Under the pieces are notes generated by a model, which saw nothing but the letters and a program-made list of their open reading frames with translations, searched no databases and had not been told where the DNA came from. From Anaerolineaceae bacterium UBA3924 (GTDB lineage: Bacteria > Chloroflexota > Anaerolineae > Anaerolineales > Anaerolineaceae), in assembly GCA_002385985.1 (NCBI GenBank), contig DGEO01000027.1, positions 174,445-232,746 on the forward strand: a stretch of 58,302 bases of DNA. The letters run 5' to 3'. The position numbers were made by a program, and so were the translations under genes. Positions 1 through 6,844 of this stretch are shown piece after piece (within the stretch, counting starts at the first letter, position 1; each line of letters begins with the position of its first letter).

Positions 1-234
1 ATGATGCTGATCGGCGCGGCAGATATCTTCTTCCTGCAGGGGCGGTTCATTTCCGTCGTTGACCCAACCTTCCTGCTGGTCGGCGCGATGGGTATGGTGA
101 TGAACTGTGTGGCCCTGGTGGGCAATGTGGCGCGACTGGAAAAGCGCCTGTGGAAGTTCGAGTTTGACGCCACAGCCCTGGTGATCCTGTACATCATCAG
201 CCTGGTGATCCTGTACAGCCGGGGCGTTGGCTGA
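1..234 (+). CDS. C-terminal end of a membrane protein, possibly a Na+/Ca2+ exchanger (partial)
   Basis: Open from the first base of the window, so it is most likely the 3' end of a gene that begins upstream. The 77 residues hold two clear hydrophobic segments (about 23-43 and 57-73) separated by a charged loop with RLEKRLWKFEFD. That pattern, a small loop with a basic patch followed by a last helix ending in YSRG, resembles the C terminus of CaCA-family sodium:calcium antiporters, but no ion-binding motif lies in this fragment. The membrane nature is seen; the family is a guess. The neighbour on the other strand converges with only 9 bases between stop codons. Confidence 0.45.
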   Translation: MMLIGAADIFFLQGRFISVVDPTFLLVGAMGMVMNCVALVGNVARLEKRLWKFEFDATALVILYIISLVILYSRGVG

Positions 235-243
235 GACCGGACT

Positions 244-1368
244 TCAGGAAACCATCGGGTCGGTCTTCAGGTAGCGCTGGCGGTAGTATCCGATTGAGAC
301 CAGCAGGATCAACTGCAGCCCGGCGATGACGATGTTTGAAAACTGGTCATAGTAAAAGACCAGCAGATTGACGCCGGTCAGCGCCAGCAGCAGGCCCATG
401 TTGGCCAGCGCTGTGGCGAAGCGCTCTCTGCCGAAGGTGAACAGCACGGCGGAAAGCACCATCGAGATGCTCACCAGTGTCTCCAGGGCGATGTCCAGGT
501 AGCGGAACAGCCCGCGTTCCACATACACATTGGTTCCAAAAATCTCTTGAAACAGGTTCAGGGAGCGCTCGGCAACCGGGTCCAGCGGGACGGCCAGCGC
601 TCCCTGCAGCGCCCGGGCGGCGAAGGACATTTTTACCAGAATGATCCCGCCGACCAGCAGCAGACCCAGGACGATGCCGGCTTTCACTTTACGCCGGCTC
701 AGCCAGCGCGTCTCAAAGGCCCGCCAGCGGACCATGGTCCGCTCAACCAGGCCCATCTGCCGCGGGACAATCTGCAGCGAATCCGAGTGGATGAAATCCA
801 GCAGGTTTCTGGCCAGCAGTGCCATGTGCGGCTGCGTGCTGTTTGCCATGACAAAGGTCAGCTGCTCCTCCAGGTCCGCCTTCTCCTCCGGGTCCAGGTC
901 CTGTTCCAGGGCTTCCTCGAGCGCTTCCAGCGCGCGGAAGAGCTCGCCGCGCACGCTGCGCTCGCGAGGCCGGCGCACGCGCAGGTACATGCCCACGCTG
1001 AGCAGGAAGAAGGCATAGACGATGGGCGCCGCCAGGGGAAAGAAGTAATCATTGGCCTGGGTGATGAACTTGCCCACTTCGTCGATAAACAGCCCGACCC
1101 CCATGCCGGTCAGCACCGCGCCCACCATGTAGACCCATCGGTTGGCCAGCACCAGCGGCAGCAGGGCGGCGATGTAGAGCAGCAGGCCGCCCCACAGCGC
1201 GTGGGCGATGTGAAAGACCTCGCCGCCGATCTGCGGGTAGCCGGTCAGCGCCAGGAACAGGCGTGTCAGGCTGACCGAGAGGGCAAAGGCCAGCAGGGTG
1301 ACCAGAATATGCTGCTCGGCGCCCAGCCGTTTGACCGGGCTGCGGAATCTGCTGCTGAATCGGTGCAT
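244..1368 (-). CDS. Uncharacterised multi-pass membrane protein (374 aa)
   Basis: I do not recognise a named family. The start at 1368 is chosen because GGAGG lies 8 nt upstream; a longer open frame to 1524 would run into the neighbouring gene. About eight hydrophobic segments are visible: roughly residues 20-40, 55-75, 80-98, 108-130, then a charged cytoplasmic-looking region (130-225) rich in Glu and Arg, then 228-250, 295-318, 325-342 and 345-365. The first half carries a run of polar residues inside or next to helices: HIAHALWGG, then GLFIDEVGKF. A His-His-Asp-Glu set like this could bind a metal, but that is inference. It converges with the transporter fragment and follows the PGN_0703-like gene by 46 bp, probably co-transcribed. 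Confidence 0.8.
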   Translation of the reverse strand: MHRFSSRFRSPVKRLGAEQHILVTLLAFALSVSLTRLFLALTGYPQIGGEVFHIAHALWGGLLLYIAALLPLVLANRWVYMVGAVLTGMGVGLFIDEVGKFITQANDYFFPLAAPIVYAFFLLSVGMYLRVRRPRERSVRGELFRALEALEEALEQDLDPEEKADLEEQLTFVMANSTQPHMALLARNLLDFIHSDSLQIVPRQMGLVERTMVRWRAFETRWLSRRKVKAGIVLGLLLVGGIILVKMSFAARALQGALAVPLDPVAERSLNLFQEIFGTNVYVERGLFRYLDIALETLVSISMVLSAVLFTFGRERFATALANMGLLLALTGVNLLVFYYDQFSNIVIAGLQLILLVSIGYYRQRYLKTDPMVS

Positions 1369-1414
1369 GGTGTACACCTCCAGAGATGGGGAAATCGGTC
1401 CTACCGGGAATCGA

Positions 1415-2395
1415 TCAACCAGGCCGGCGGTGAGGCCACGCCTCGTAAGCTTCTTGCGAGCGGTCCAGGTCCAGATAGCGCAGGCGAAAAGCGTCGAGCC
1501 ACTCGCGCAGGCCGGGCCGGTCAATGATTTCGCTCCAGCGCCGGACCACTTCGTTCAGCGTCAGCGTGTGGAAGGAGTCCTGGCCCGGTTTGAGCAGGGC
1601 GGCGTACTGCTCCGCAGCCTGGCGGGTCTCGCCGTCATCCTCATGATGGAGCAGCAGCAGCCGGCCGTGGTCGAAGCGGCTGCCGGGCTTTCTGCGGACG
1701 GCCTCGACCAGCAGGTGCGACCGCCAGAGTGGGAACAGGGATGGCTGTGCCAGCGATTCGATGACTCCCTCTCGCCAGGGGGAGGCCGGGCCGGCGGTGA
1801 GGGTGATATAGGCGGGATTGACGAACACCTTGTCGGCGGCCGGCGGAACCGGCAGCGCCAGCACGGCGATGAAGGCCTGCTCGCCGCTCGAGCGGGTGTA
1901 GTCGATCAGCAGGTCGAAGCTGCCGCGGTCGTTGAGGTAGTCGCGGGTCGGCTCGGGCGTGTAGGCGAACATCAGCCGGTTAAGGTACTTCACTTCGCCT
2001 GGGAAGAGCGAGCGGACCAGTTCGGGCATCACCTCGCGCAGGTCCGCGGGCTGGGCGAACAGGTTGAAAGCCAGCGCCAGCGGGGAAAGCAGGTCGCAGT
2101 GCAGGTGATACACGTCCAGCACGCCCTTGTGCAGCGCCAGGCGGCGGTTGACCACGTTGAAAATGTGACCGCTGAGGAAGTTTTTCCCCCGGTTCCCGTC
2201 CGGCTGGCGCAGCATGCTCCCCAGCGCGGCTTTGCTGCCCGGCCGGGGGCTGCCCGGGGGCAGGTTCAGCACGGCAGCACGGTACCAGCTCTGGTGGAAG
2301 CGCATCCGGGCGGTGAAGGGGCTGTCTTTGGGGTTCTGCGGGCCGAGGTCCGGGATGGGTCCGGCTGAGGTTGGCTTTGATTCGCTCATATTCAT
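1415..2395 (-). CDS. PGN_0703-type restriction-endonuclease-like protein with degenerate active site
   Basis: The 326-aa protein follows the layout of the PGN_0703 family of PD-(D/E)XK nuclease-fold proteins: an N-terminal region with GHIFNVVNRRLALH, a central FNLFAQP block, then RGSFDLLIDY (Asp161) where the family has its first acidic residue. In active members this is followed by a strand of the type IEVKY that supplies the ExK residues. Here the matching strand reads AVLALP (residues 177-182), so Glu and Lys are missing. The C-terminal part (LAQPSLFPLWRSHLL, then GRLLLLHHEDDG) still fits the family. I infer a nuclease fold that has lost catalysis. The SD (GGTGACGG) is weak; a second ATG at 2389 is possible. 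Confidence 0.65.
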   Translation of the reverse strand: MNMSESKPTSAGPIPDLGPQNPKDSPFTARMRFHQSWYRAAVLNLPPGSPRPGSKAALGSMLRQPDGNRGKNFLSGHIFNVVNRRLALHKGVLDVYHLHCDLLSPLALAFNLFAQPADLREVMPELVRSLFPGEVKYLNRLMFAYTPEPTRDYLNDRGSFDLLIDYTRSSGEQAFIAVLALPVPPAADKVFVNPAYITLTAGPASPWREGVIESLAQPSLFPLWRSHLLVEAVRRKPGSRFDHGRLLLLHHEDDGETRQAAEQYAALLKPGQDSFHTLTLNEVVRRWSEIIDRPGLREWLDAFRLRYLDLDRSQEAYEAWPHRRPG

Positions 2396-2453
2396 CCGTC
2401 ACCGTGAAGAGTCAGCCTTATTGTAGGCCGGAATGCCGCCGGGCGGGTCGTGC

Positions 2454-2459
2454 TACAAT
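2454..2459 (+). promoter_or_regulatory. Extended -10 box (TGC-TACAAT) of the PPOX gene
   Basis: TGCTACAAT precedes the ATG at 2494 by 34 nt. No convincing -35 is seen; the TGn extension could compensate. Prediction only. Confidence 0.4.
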
Positions 2460-2493
2460 GCACCCGGGCGAACACGTTCAAGAAAGGGGCGAT

Positions 2494-2919
2494 ATGCGCG
2501 TTCTATCCCGGGCGGAAGCCCTCGCATTCCTGGTCGAACAACCGCGCACGGCCAAGCTGGCCACGGTGCGGCCGGATGGCCGCCCGCACGTGGTGCCCGT
2601 GTGGATCGATGTAGAAGGCGGCGAAGTGTACTTCACCAGCTGGCACACCACGGTCAAAGTGAACAACATGCGGCAGGACGACCGGATCGCACTGTGCGTG
2701 GACGACGAAGTGCCGCCGTACGCCTTCTGCCTTGTCGAAGGCCGGGCGGAGCTGATCTACGACCTGGAGCAGCTGCGCTACTGGGCCACCCGCATCGCCG
2801 GGCGGTACATGGGCGCGGACCAGGCCGAGGCGTTCGGCCGGCGCAACGCGGTGCCCGGCGAGCTGCTGGTTCGTGTGAGGATCGACCGGGTGGTGGCTTA
2901 CAGCGGCATCGCCGATTGA
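2494..2919 (+). CDS. PPOX-class (FMN/F420-binding split-barrel) oxidoreductase
   Basis: A 141-aa single-domain protein of the pyridoxamine-5'-phosphate oxidase-like split beta-barrel fold. The signature TAKLATVRPDGRPHVVPVW (residues 20-38) is the cofactor-binding strand pair of the group often annotated PPOX-class F420-dependent enzymes. These proteins bind FMN, F420 or biliverdin and reduce varied small molecules; the substrate cannot be told from sequence. The start at 2494 is supported by AAAGGGG 6-7 nt upstream; an open frame extending back to 2371 has no such signal and would overlap the divergent gene. It converges with the acetyltransferase, whose stop codon is 7 bp away. Confidence 0.85.
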   Translation: MRVLSRAEALAFLVEQPRTAKLATVRPDGRPHVVPVWIDVEGGEVYFTSWHTTVKVNNMRQDDRIALCVDDEVPPYAFCLVEGRAELIYDLEQLRYWATRIAGRYMGADQAEAFGRRNAVPGELLVRVRIDRVVAYSGIAD

Positions 2920-2926
2920 GCCGCGG

Positions 2927-3367
2927 TCAGTTTTCCAGATCGTAGCGGTAAAGGTTGGTCTGGCGCAGTTTGAAGCCCACCCGCTGGTAGAGCCGGTTGG
3001 CGGCTTCGCGTGTCGGTCGTGAGGTCAGGTCCACCGTGCGCGCGCCTTCCTGGCGGGCGCGTTCCAGCGCGGCGCGGGTCAGGGCCTCGCCGATCCCCCG
3101 GCCGCGGTAGGTATTGTCCACCACCACATCTTCGATCCAGGCGCGCACGCCCGTGGGGATGCGGAAAACAGCCAGAGTCAGCGAGCCGATGATGCGTCCG
3201 CCGTGGTCCGGGTCGCGGGCCACCAGCACGATGGAGGATTTGGACTGCACCATATCCTCGATCTCCTCCCTGGTGGGAATCTTCGCGGAGGAGGACAGCT
3301 GGGGCACCAGATGTTCGAAGGCCTGCACGACTTCATCCGTCACATGGGTAAGTTCAGTGATTTCCAT
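2927..3367 (-). CDS. GNAT-family N-acetyltransferase
   Basis: A 146-aa single GNAT domain. The acetyl-CoA pyrophosphate loop is clear in YRGRGIGEALTRAALE (about residues 88-103), preceded by the beta4 strand AWIEDVVVDNTYRG, and followed by the C-terminal TREAANRLYQRVGF motif typical of small-molecule or protein N-acetyltransferases. It would transfer an acetyl group from acetyl-CoA to an amine; the acceptor is unknown. A TATAAT box lies at 3400-3405 on this strand with a roughly 30-nt leader and a GGGAG SD, so it appears to have its own promoter just downstream of the histidine phosphatase gene. Confidence 0.88.
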   Translation of the reverse strand: MEITELTHVTDEVVQAFEHLVPQLSSSAKIPTREEIEDMVQSKSSIVLVARDPDHGGRIIGSLTLAVFRIPTGVRAWIEDVVVDNTYRGRGIGEALTRAALERARQEGARTVDLTSRPTREAANRLYQRVGFKLRQTNLYRYDLEN

Positions 3368-3421
3368 TCTGTGGTTGGCTCCCTGTTGATCTTGCTGTGA
3401 TTATAGCCAGTTCGCGCCGGA

Positions 3422-4078
3422 TCAGGCATCCTTTTGACCCCGGCCGGATTTCTTTTTCTCGTCCTCGGGTTTCTCTCTGGGCCAGGAAAGCGTGTGCACC
3501 TGATTGACAGCCAGCACCCGGGTGTTCTCTTCGGTGATCTGCACGATGGAGACCGAGGCCGGGTGAATCACCAGCCGCTGGTAATCGTCGATGCGCATGT
3601 TCAGGTAATGGGCCATGACCAGGCGGACGATATCGGCGTGGGCGAAAAAGGCCACCACGTCGTTCGCTTCGTCGAAATGCGACTCGATTTCCTGCAGGGC
3701 GCGCTGCTGCACTTCCACCAGGCTTTCTCCGCGGGGGAAGCGGATGGAGCCGGGGGACTGCTGCAGCTGCTTCCACAGCCGCAGCCGGCGGAGCTGCTTG
3801 TAGGTGCGCCCCTGCCAGTCGCCGTAGTTGACCTCAATCAAGCCCGGGGCGATCTGCACCGGCAGGCCCAGCCGGCGGGCCAGCGGTTCGGCGGTCTCCA
3901 CGGCGCGCTCCAGCGGGCTGCTGTAGATGGCCTTGATGGGCGCATCTTTGAGCATCTCCGCCAGCTGTTCGGCCTGCTCGCAGCCGCGTTTGTTCAGGTG
4001 CACCTCGGGCATGCGGCCCGTGAGGCGCCTGTGCATGACGTCATTCTCTCCGTGGCGGATCAGCAGCAGGGTTGGCAT
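3422..4078 (-). CDS. Histidine phosphatase family protein (phosphoglycerate-mutase-like)
   Basis: A 218-aa protein of the branch-1 histidine phosphatase superfamily. The catalytic RHG motif is in LLIRHGEND (residues 5-13), the phosphate-pocket arginine in SSPLERAVETAEPL, and the second histidine in FFAHADIVRLVMAHYL. Members dephosphorylate sugar phosphates, nucleotides or cobalamin-precursor phosphates; the closest subgroup looks like the MSMEG_4193-type phosphatases, but substrate is not inferable. The C-terminal tail is Lys/Glu-rich and probably disordered. Its first 38 bp overlap the end of rarA, implying translational coupling and a shared transcript. Confidence 0.88.
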   Translation of the reverse strand: MPTLLLIRHGENDVMHRRLTGRMPEVHLNKRGCEQAEQLAEMLKDAPIKAIYSSPLERAVETAEPLARRLGLPVQIAPGLIEVNYGDWQGRTYKQLRRLRLWKQLQQSPGSIRFPRGESLVEVQQRALQEIESHFDEANDVVAFFAHADIVRLVMAHYLNMRIDDYQRLVIHPASVSIVQITEENTRVLAVNQVHTLSWPREKPEDEKKKSGRGQKDA

Positions 4079-5441
4079 GGTCCTCTTCGTTTTTCTCCCC
4101 TCGATTCAACCCCAGGCCCTCGGCCTGCGCCCGGCGCCATTCTTCCAGCCGCCGGGCGATCTGCGCCTCGAAACCCTGTTCGGACGGGTGGTAGAACTCG
4201 TGACCGAGCAGCCCGTCAGGCAGGTACTGCTGCGGGGTGAAGTGACCGGGGAAGTCGTGGGGGTACTTGTATCCCTTGCCGTGGCCGAACCCCTTGGCGT
4301 CGCGGTTGGCGTCCATCAGGTGGATGGGGACGCTGCCGGCGCCCTCGCGGGCCAGCCACTCTTGCACGGAGTGGTAAGCGCCCACGGAGTTGGATTTCGG
4401 CGCGGTGGCCAGGTAGATGGTCGCCATGGCGATGGGGTACAGGCCTTCGGGCAGGCCGACGTACTCGTAGGCCTGGGCGGCGGCGGTGGCCACCACCAGC
4501 CCCTGCGGGTCGGCCAGACCGATGTCCTCGCCCGCCAGAATAATCAACCGGCGCAGGATGAAGCGCGGGTCTTCGCCGGCCATGATCATTTTCATCATCC
4601 AGTACAGGGCGGCGTCCGGGTCGGAGCCGCGCACCGATTTGATGAAGGCAGAGATGGTGTCGTAGTGGGCGTCACCCATCCGGTCGTACAGGATGGCCCG
4701 CCGCTGGATGGACTCTTCGGCCACCGCCAGTGTGATGTGCACCCGGCCGTTCTCGTCGGGCGAGGTGGTTTCGACGGCCAGCTCCAGCGCGTTGAGCAGG
4801 TTGCGCGCGTCCCCGCCGGACATGGCGATCAGGTGTTCGCGGGCTTCGGTGTCAATCTCGACCTGCCGGTTCCCGTAGCCGCGCTCCGGATCGGCCAGCG
4901 CCCGCTCCATGATCTTGAGCAGGTCCTCTTCCCGGAGCGGCTGGAGCTGGAAGATGCGCGAGCGGGAAACCAGCGCGGGGATGACGTCGAAGTAGGGGTT
5001 TTCGGTGGTCGCCCCGATCAGGGTGATCATGCCGCTTTCCACATGCGGCAGGAGCGCATCCTGCTGGGCCTTGTTCCAGCGGTGGACCTCGTCGACGAAC
5101 AGGATGGTCCGCTGGCGGTGCAGGCGGCGGCGCTCGGTGGCGTCGGCGATCACGCGCCGCAGGTCGGCCACGCCGGCCAGAACGGCGGAAATGTTCTCAA
5201 AATAGGCGCGGGTGTGCTGCGCGATCAGCCGCGCCAGGGTGGTCTTGCCGGTGCCCGGGGGACCGGTGAAAATAATGGAGGAAAACAGGCGGTCGGCCTG
5301 GATGGCCCGGCGCAGCAGCTTGCCTTCGCCGATGATGTGTTCCTGCCCGACGTACTCGTCCAGCGTCTGCGGGCGCATCCGCGCGGCCAGAGGCGCTTCT
5401 TGCGCCATTCGCTCCTTCATGGCGTGGTCGAACAGGTCCAT
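4041..5441 (-). CDS. rarA: Replication-associated recombination ATPase RarA (MgsA/WRNIP1 family)
   Basis: A 466-aa AAA+ clamp-loader-like ATPase that acts at stalled replication forks. N-terminal RMRPQTLDEYVGQEHIIG leads to Walker A GPPGTGKTT (residues 60-68), Walker B ILFVDEVHRWNKAQQD, sensor 1 IGATTENPYF and the arginine-finger region SRSRIF. The C-terminal half carries the MgsA/RarA tetramerisation domain (SGVLAYHSVQE-like region reading NSVGAYHSVQEWLA, and KGYKYPHDFPGHF). Full length for the family. Only 7 nt separate a TGG-TAGAAT extended -10 box (5449-5454) from the ATG, so the mRNA may be leaderless. Ends inside the downstream phosphatase gene. Confidence 0.95.
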   Translation of the reverse strand: MDLFDHAMKERMAQEAPLAARMRPQTLDEYVGQEHIIGEGKLLRRAIQADRLFSSIIFTGPPGTGKTTLARLIAQHTRAYFENISAVLAGVADLRRVIADATERRRLHRQRTILFVDEVHRWNKAQQDALLPHVESGMITLIGATTENPYFDVIPALVSRSRIFQLQPLREEDLLKIMERALADPERGYGNRQVEIDTEAREHLIAMSGGDARNLLNALELAVETTSPDENGRVHITLAVAEESIQRRAILYDRMGDAHYDTISAFIKSVRGSDPDAALYWMMKMIMAGEDPRFILRRLIILAGEDIGLADPQGLVVATAAAQAYEYVGLPEGLYPIAMATIYLATAPKSNSVGAYHSVQEWLAREGAGSVPIHLMDANRDAKGFGHGKGYKYPHDFPGHFTPQQYLPDGLLGHEFYHPSEQGFEAQIARRLEEWRRAQAEGLGLNRGEKNEEDHANPAADPPRRE

Positions 5442-5448
5442 GGAATCG

Positions 5449-5457
5449 ATTCTACCA
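5449..5457 (-). promoter_or_regulatory. Extended -10 of rarA, placed for a leaderless transcript
   Basis: On the minus strand TGGTAGAAT is followed by 7 nt and then the rarA ATG. A start of transcription at the usual 6-8 nt from the -10 would fall on or next to the start codon. There is no Shine-Dalgarno. Confidence 0.45.
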
Positions 5458-5508
5458 TAGCGGCCTCTCCGGGGCCTTTCGATGGGGCCGCCGGCCGGCT
5501 GGATGTTC

Positions 5509-5514
5509 TATAAT
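5509..5514 (+). promoter_or_regulatory. -10 box (TATAAT) of the aldo/keto reductase gene
   Basis: A perfect TATAAT 33 nt before the start codon, leaving a leader of roughly 27 nt that contains the SD TTTGGAGG. The -35 is not obvious. Confidence 0.45.
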
Positions 5515-5547
5515 TACGGCAGCAATCCAATCCCTTTGGAGGTCATC

Positions 5548-6519
5548 ATGGAATATCGACGCCTAGGTAAAGCCGGGATCAAACTCAGCGCGCTCTCGCT
5601 GGGCGCGTGGATCACCTACGGAGGTCAGGTGGGTGAGGATGCGGCCGAAGCCTGCATGAAAGCCGCCTATGACTGTGGGGTGAACTTCTTTGACAACGCC
5701 GAAGTGTATGCCAGCGGTAACGCCGAGATTGTGATGGGCAATGTGCTCAAGCGCATGGGCTGGCCGCGGGAAAGCTACGTGCTCTCCACCAAGATCTTCT
5801 GGGGCGGCGATGGCCCCAATGACTCGGGCCTGTCGTACAAGCACCTGATCGAGGGGACCAACAAGGCCCTCAAGCGCCTGCAGCAGGACTATGTGGATCT
5901 GATCTTCTGCCACCGCCCGGACCCGAACACCCCCATTGAAGAGACCGTGTGGGCCATGGACCAGATCATCCGCCAGGGCAAGGCCTTCTACTGGGGTACA
6001 TCCGAATGGTCGGCCGCGGATATCATGCGCGCGGACGCCATCGCCCGGGCCAATGGTCTGCGCCCGCCCAGCATGGAGCAGCCCGAGTACAACATGTTCC
6101 ACCGCCACCGCTTCGAGGTGGAGTATCAGCCGCTGTACGAGCAACTGGGCTACGGCACCACCATCTGGAGCCCGCTGGCTTCCGGCGTGCTGACCGGCAA
6201 GTACAACGACGGCATCCCGGAGGGGTCTCGCCTGGCGAAGTATGAGCGCCTGCGCAAGTCGGTGCTCTCGGACGACCGGCTGAACAAGGTGCGACAGCTG
6301 ACCGGCATCGCCAACGAGCTGGGCTGCACCATGGCGCAGCTGGCCCTGGCCTGGTGCCTGAAGAACCCCAACGTCAGCACGGTGATCACCGGCGCCACCC
6401 GGGCCGAGCAGGTCCAGGAGAATATGAAGGCGCTCGAAGTTGCCGGCAAGCTGGACGATGAAGTGATGGCCCGCATCGAGGAGATCCTGCAGAATAACCC
6501 GAAGAAGGACGAGGATTAG
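5548..6519 (+). CDS. Aldo/keto reductase, potassium-channel beta-subunit-like (AKR6 type)
   Basis: A 323-aa TIM-barrel NADPH-dependent oxidoreductase. The catalytic tetrad is visible: Asp and Tyr in NFFDNAEVYASG (residues 48-59), Lys in LSTKIFWGG, His in LIFCHRPDP. The overall pattern (MEYRRLGKAGIKLSALSLG at the N terminus, KHLIEGTNKALKRL, YWGTSEWSAADI) is that of the Kv-beta/YghZ-like AKR6 group, which reduces aldehydes such as methylglyoxal or aromatic carbonyls. Start at 5548 chosen from the SD TTTGGAGG 5 nt upstream. Monocistronic: its own -10 box and a strong terminator directly after. Confidence 0.93.
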   Translation: MEYRRLGKAGIKLSALSLGAWITYGGQVGEDAAEACMKAAYDCGVNFFDNAEVYASGNAEIVMGNVLKRMGWPRESYVLSTKIFWGGDGPNDSGLSYKHLIEGTNKALKRLQQDYVDLIFCHRPDPNTPIEETVWAMDQIIRQGKAFYWGTSEWSAADIMRADAIARANGLRPPSMEQPEYNMFHRHRFEVEYQPLYEQLGYGTTIWSPLASGVLTGKYNDGIPEGSRLAKYERLRKSVLSDDRLNKVRQLTGIANELGCTMAQLALAWCLKNPNVSTVITGATRAEQVQENMKALEVAGKLDDEVMARIEEILQNNPKKDED

Positions 6520-6542
6520 GCCGAGCCGGGCAGACGGCATGG

Positions 6543-6580
6543 AACCGCCAGCCAGAGCGTTCTGGCTGGCGGTTTGATTT
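6543..6580 (+). terminator. Intrinsic terminator after the aldo/keto reductase gene
   Basis: A perfect 14-bp stem (6543-6556 with 6561-6574), tetraloop GCGT, followed by TTTGATTTT. Confidence 0.85.
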
Positions 6581-6844
6581 TGGATTAATTGGTTCGCACA
6601 GTGCTATTGACCGATGTAAAAACTTTCGGTATCATAGCAGCATTATTCGTTGACAATTTTGATAGGTGGATATTCTCCCTGGCCCGGGCATCAATAGATC
6701 TGCCTAATCTGTACTCACTGCGGCCTACCCGGGTATTCTCCCGGCCGTGCTTGAAAACCGAGTGCGCTTTGTAGATGGAAACCTTTACCCATTGCGCTGC
6801 AGCACGTTCACATCTCTCAAAAGCACTGTCCGATTGGAATACTA
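6581..6844. other. 264-bp AT-richer intergenic region upstream of the HD-GYP sensor
   Basis: Noticeably lower GC than its surroundings. It holds a TTGACA at 6650-6655 with TATTCT at 6671-6676 (15-bp spacer), a plausible but imperfect promoter. I searched for a c-di-GMP (GEMM) riboswitch core because the next gene handles c-di-GMP, and did not see one. Short open frames here have no ribosome-binding site. Confidence 0.4.

Noticed and set aside
3927..5513. Long plus-strand open frame (528 codons) opposite rarA
   Set aside because: Antisense shadow in GC-rich DNA; low-complexity composition, no SD, and rarA on the other strand is a textbook match.
6581..6844. c-di-GMP riboswitch before the HD-GYP gene
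   Set aside because: Conserved GEMM core not found.
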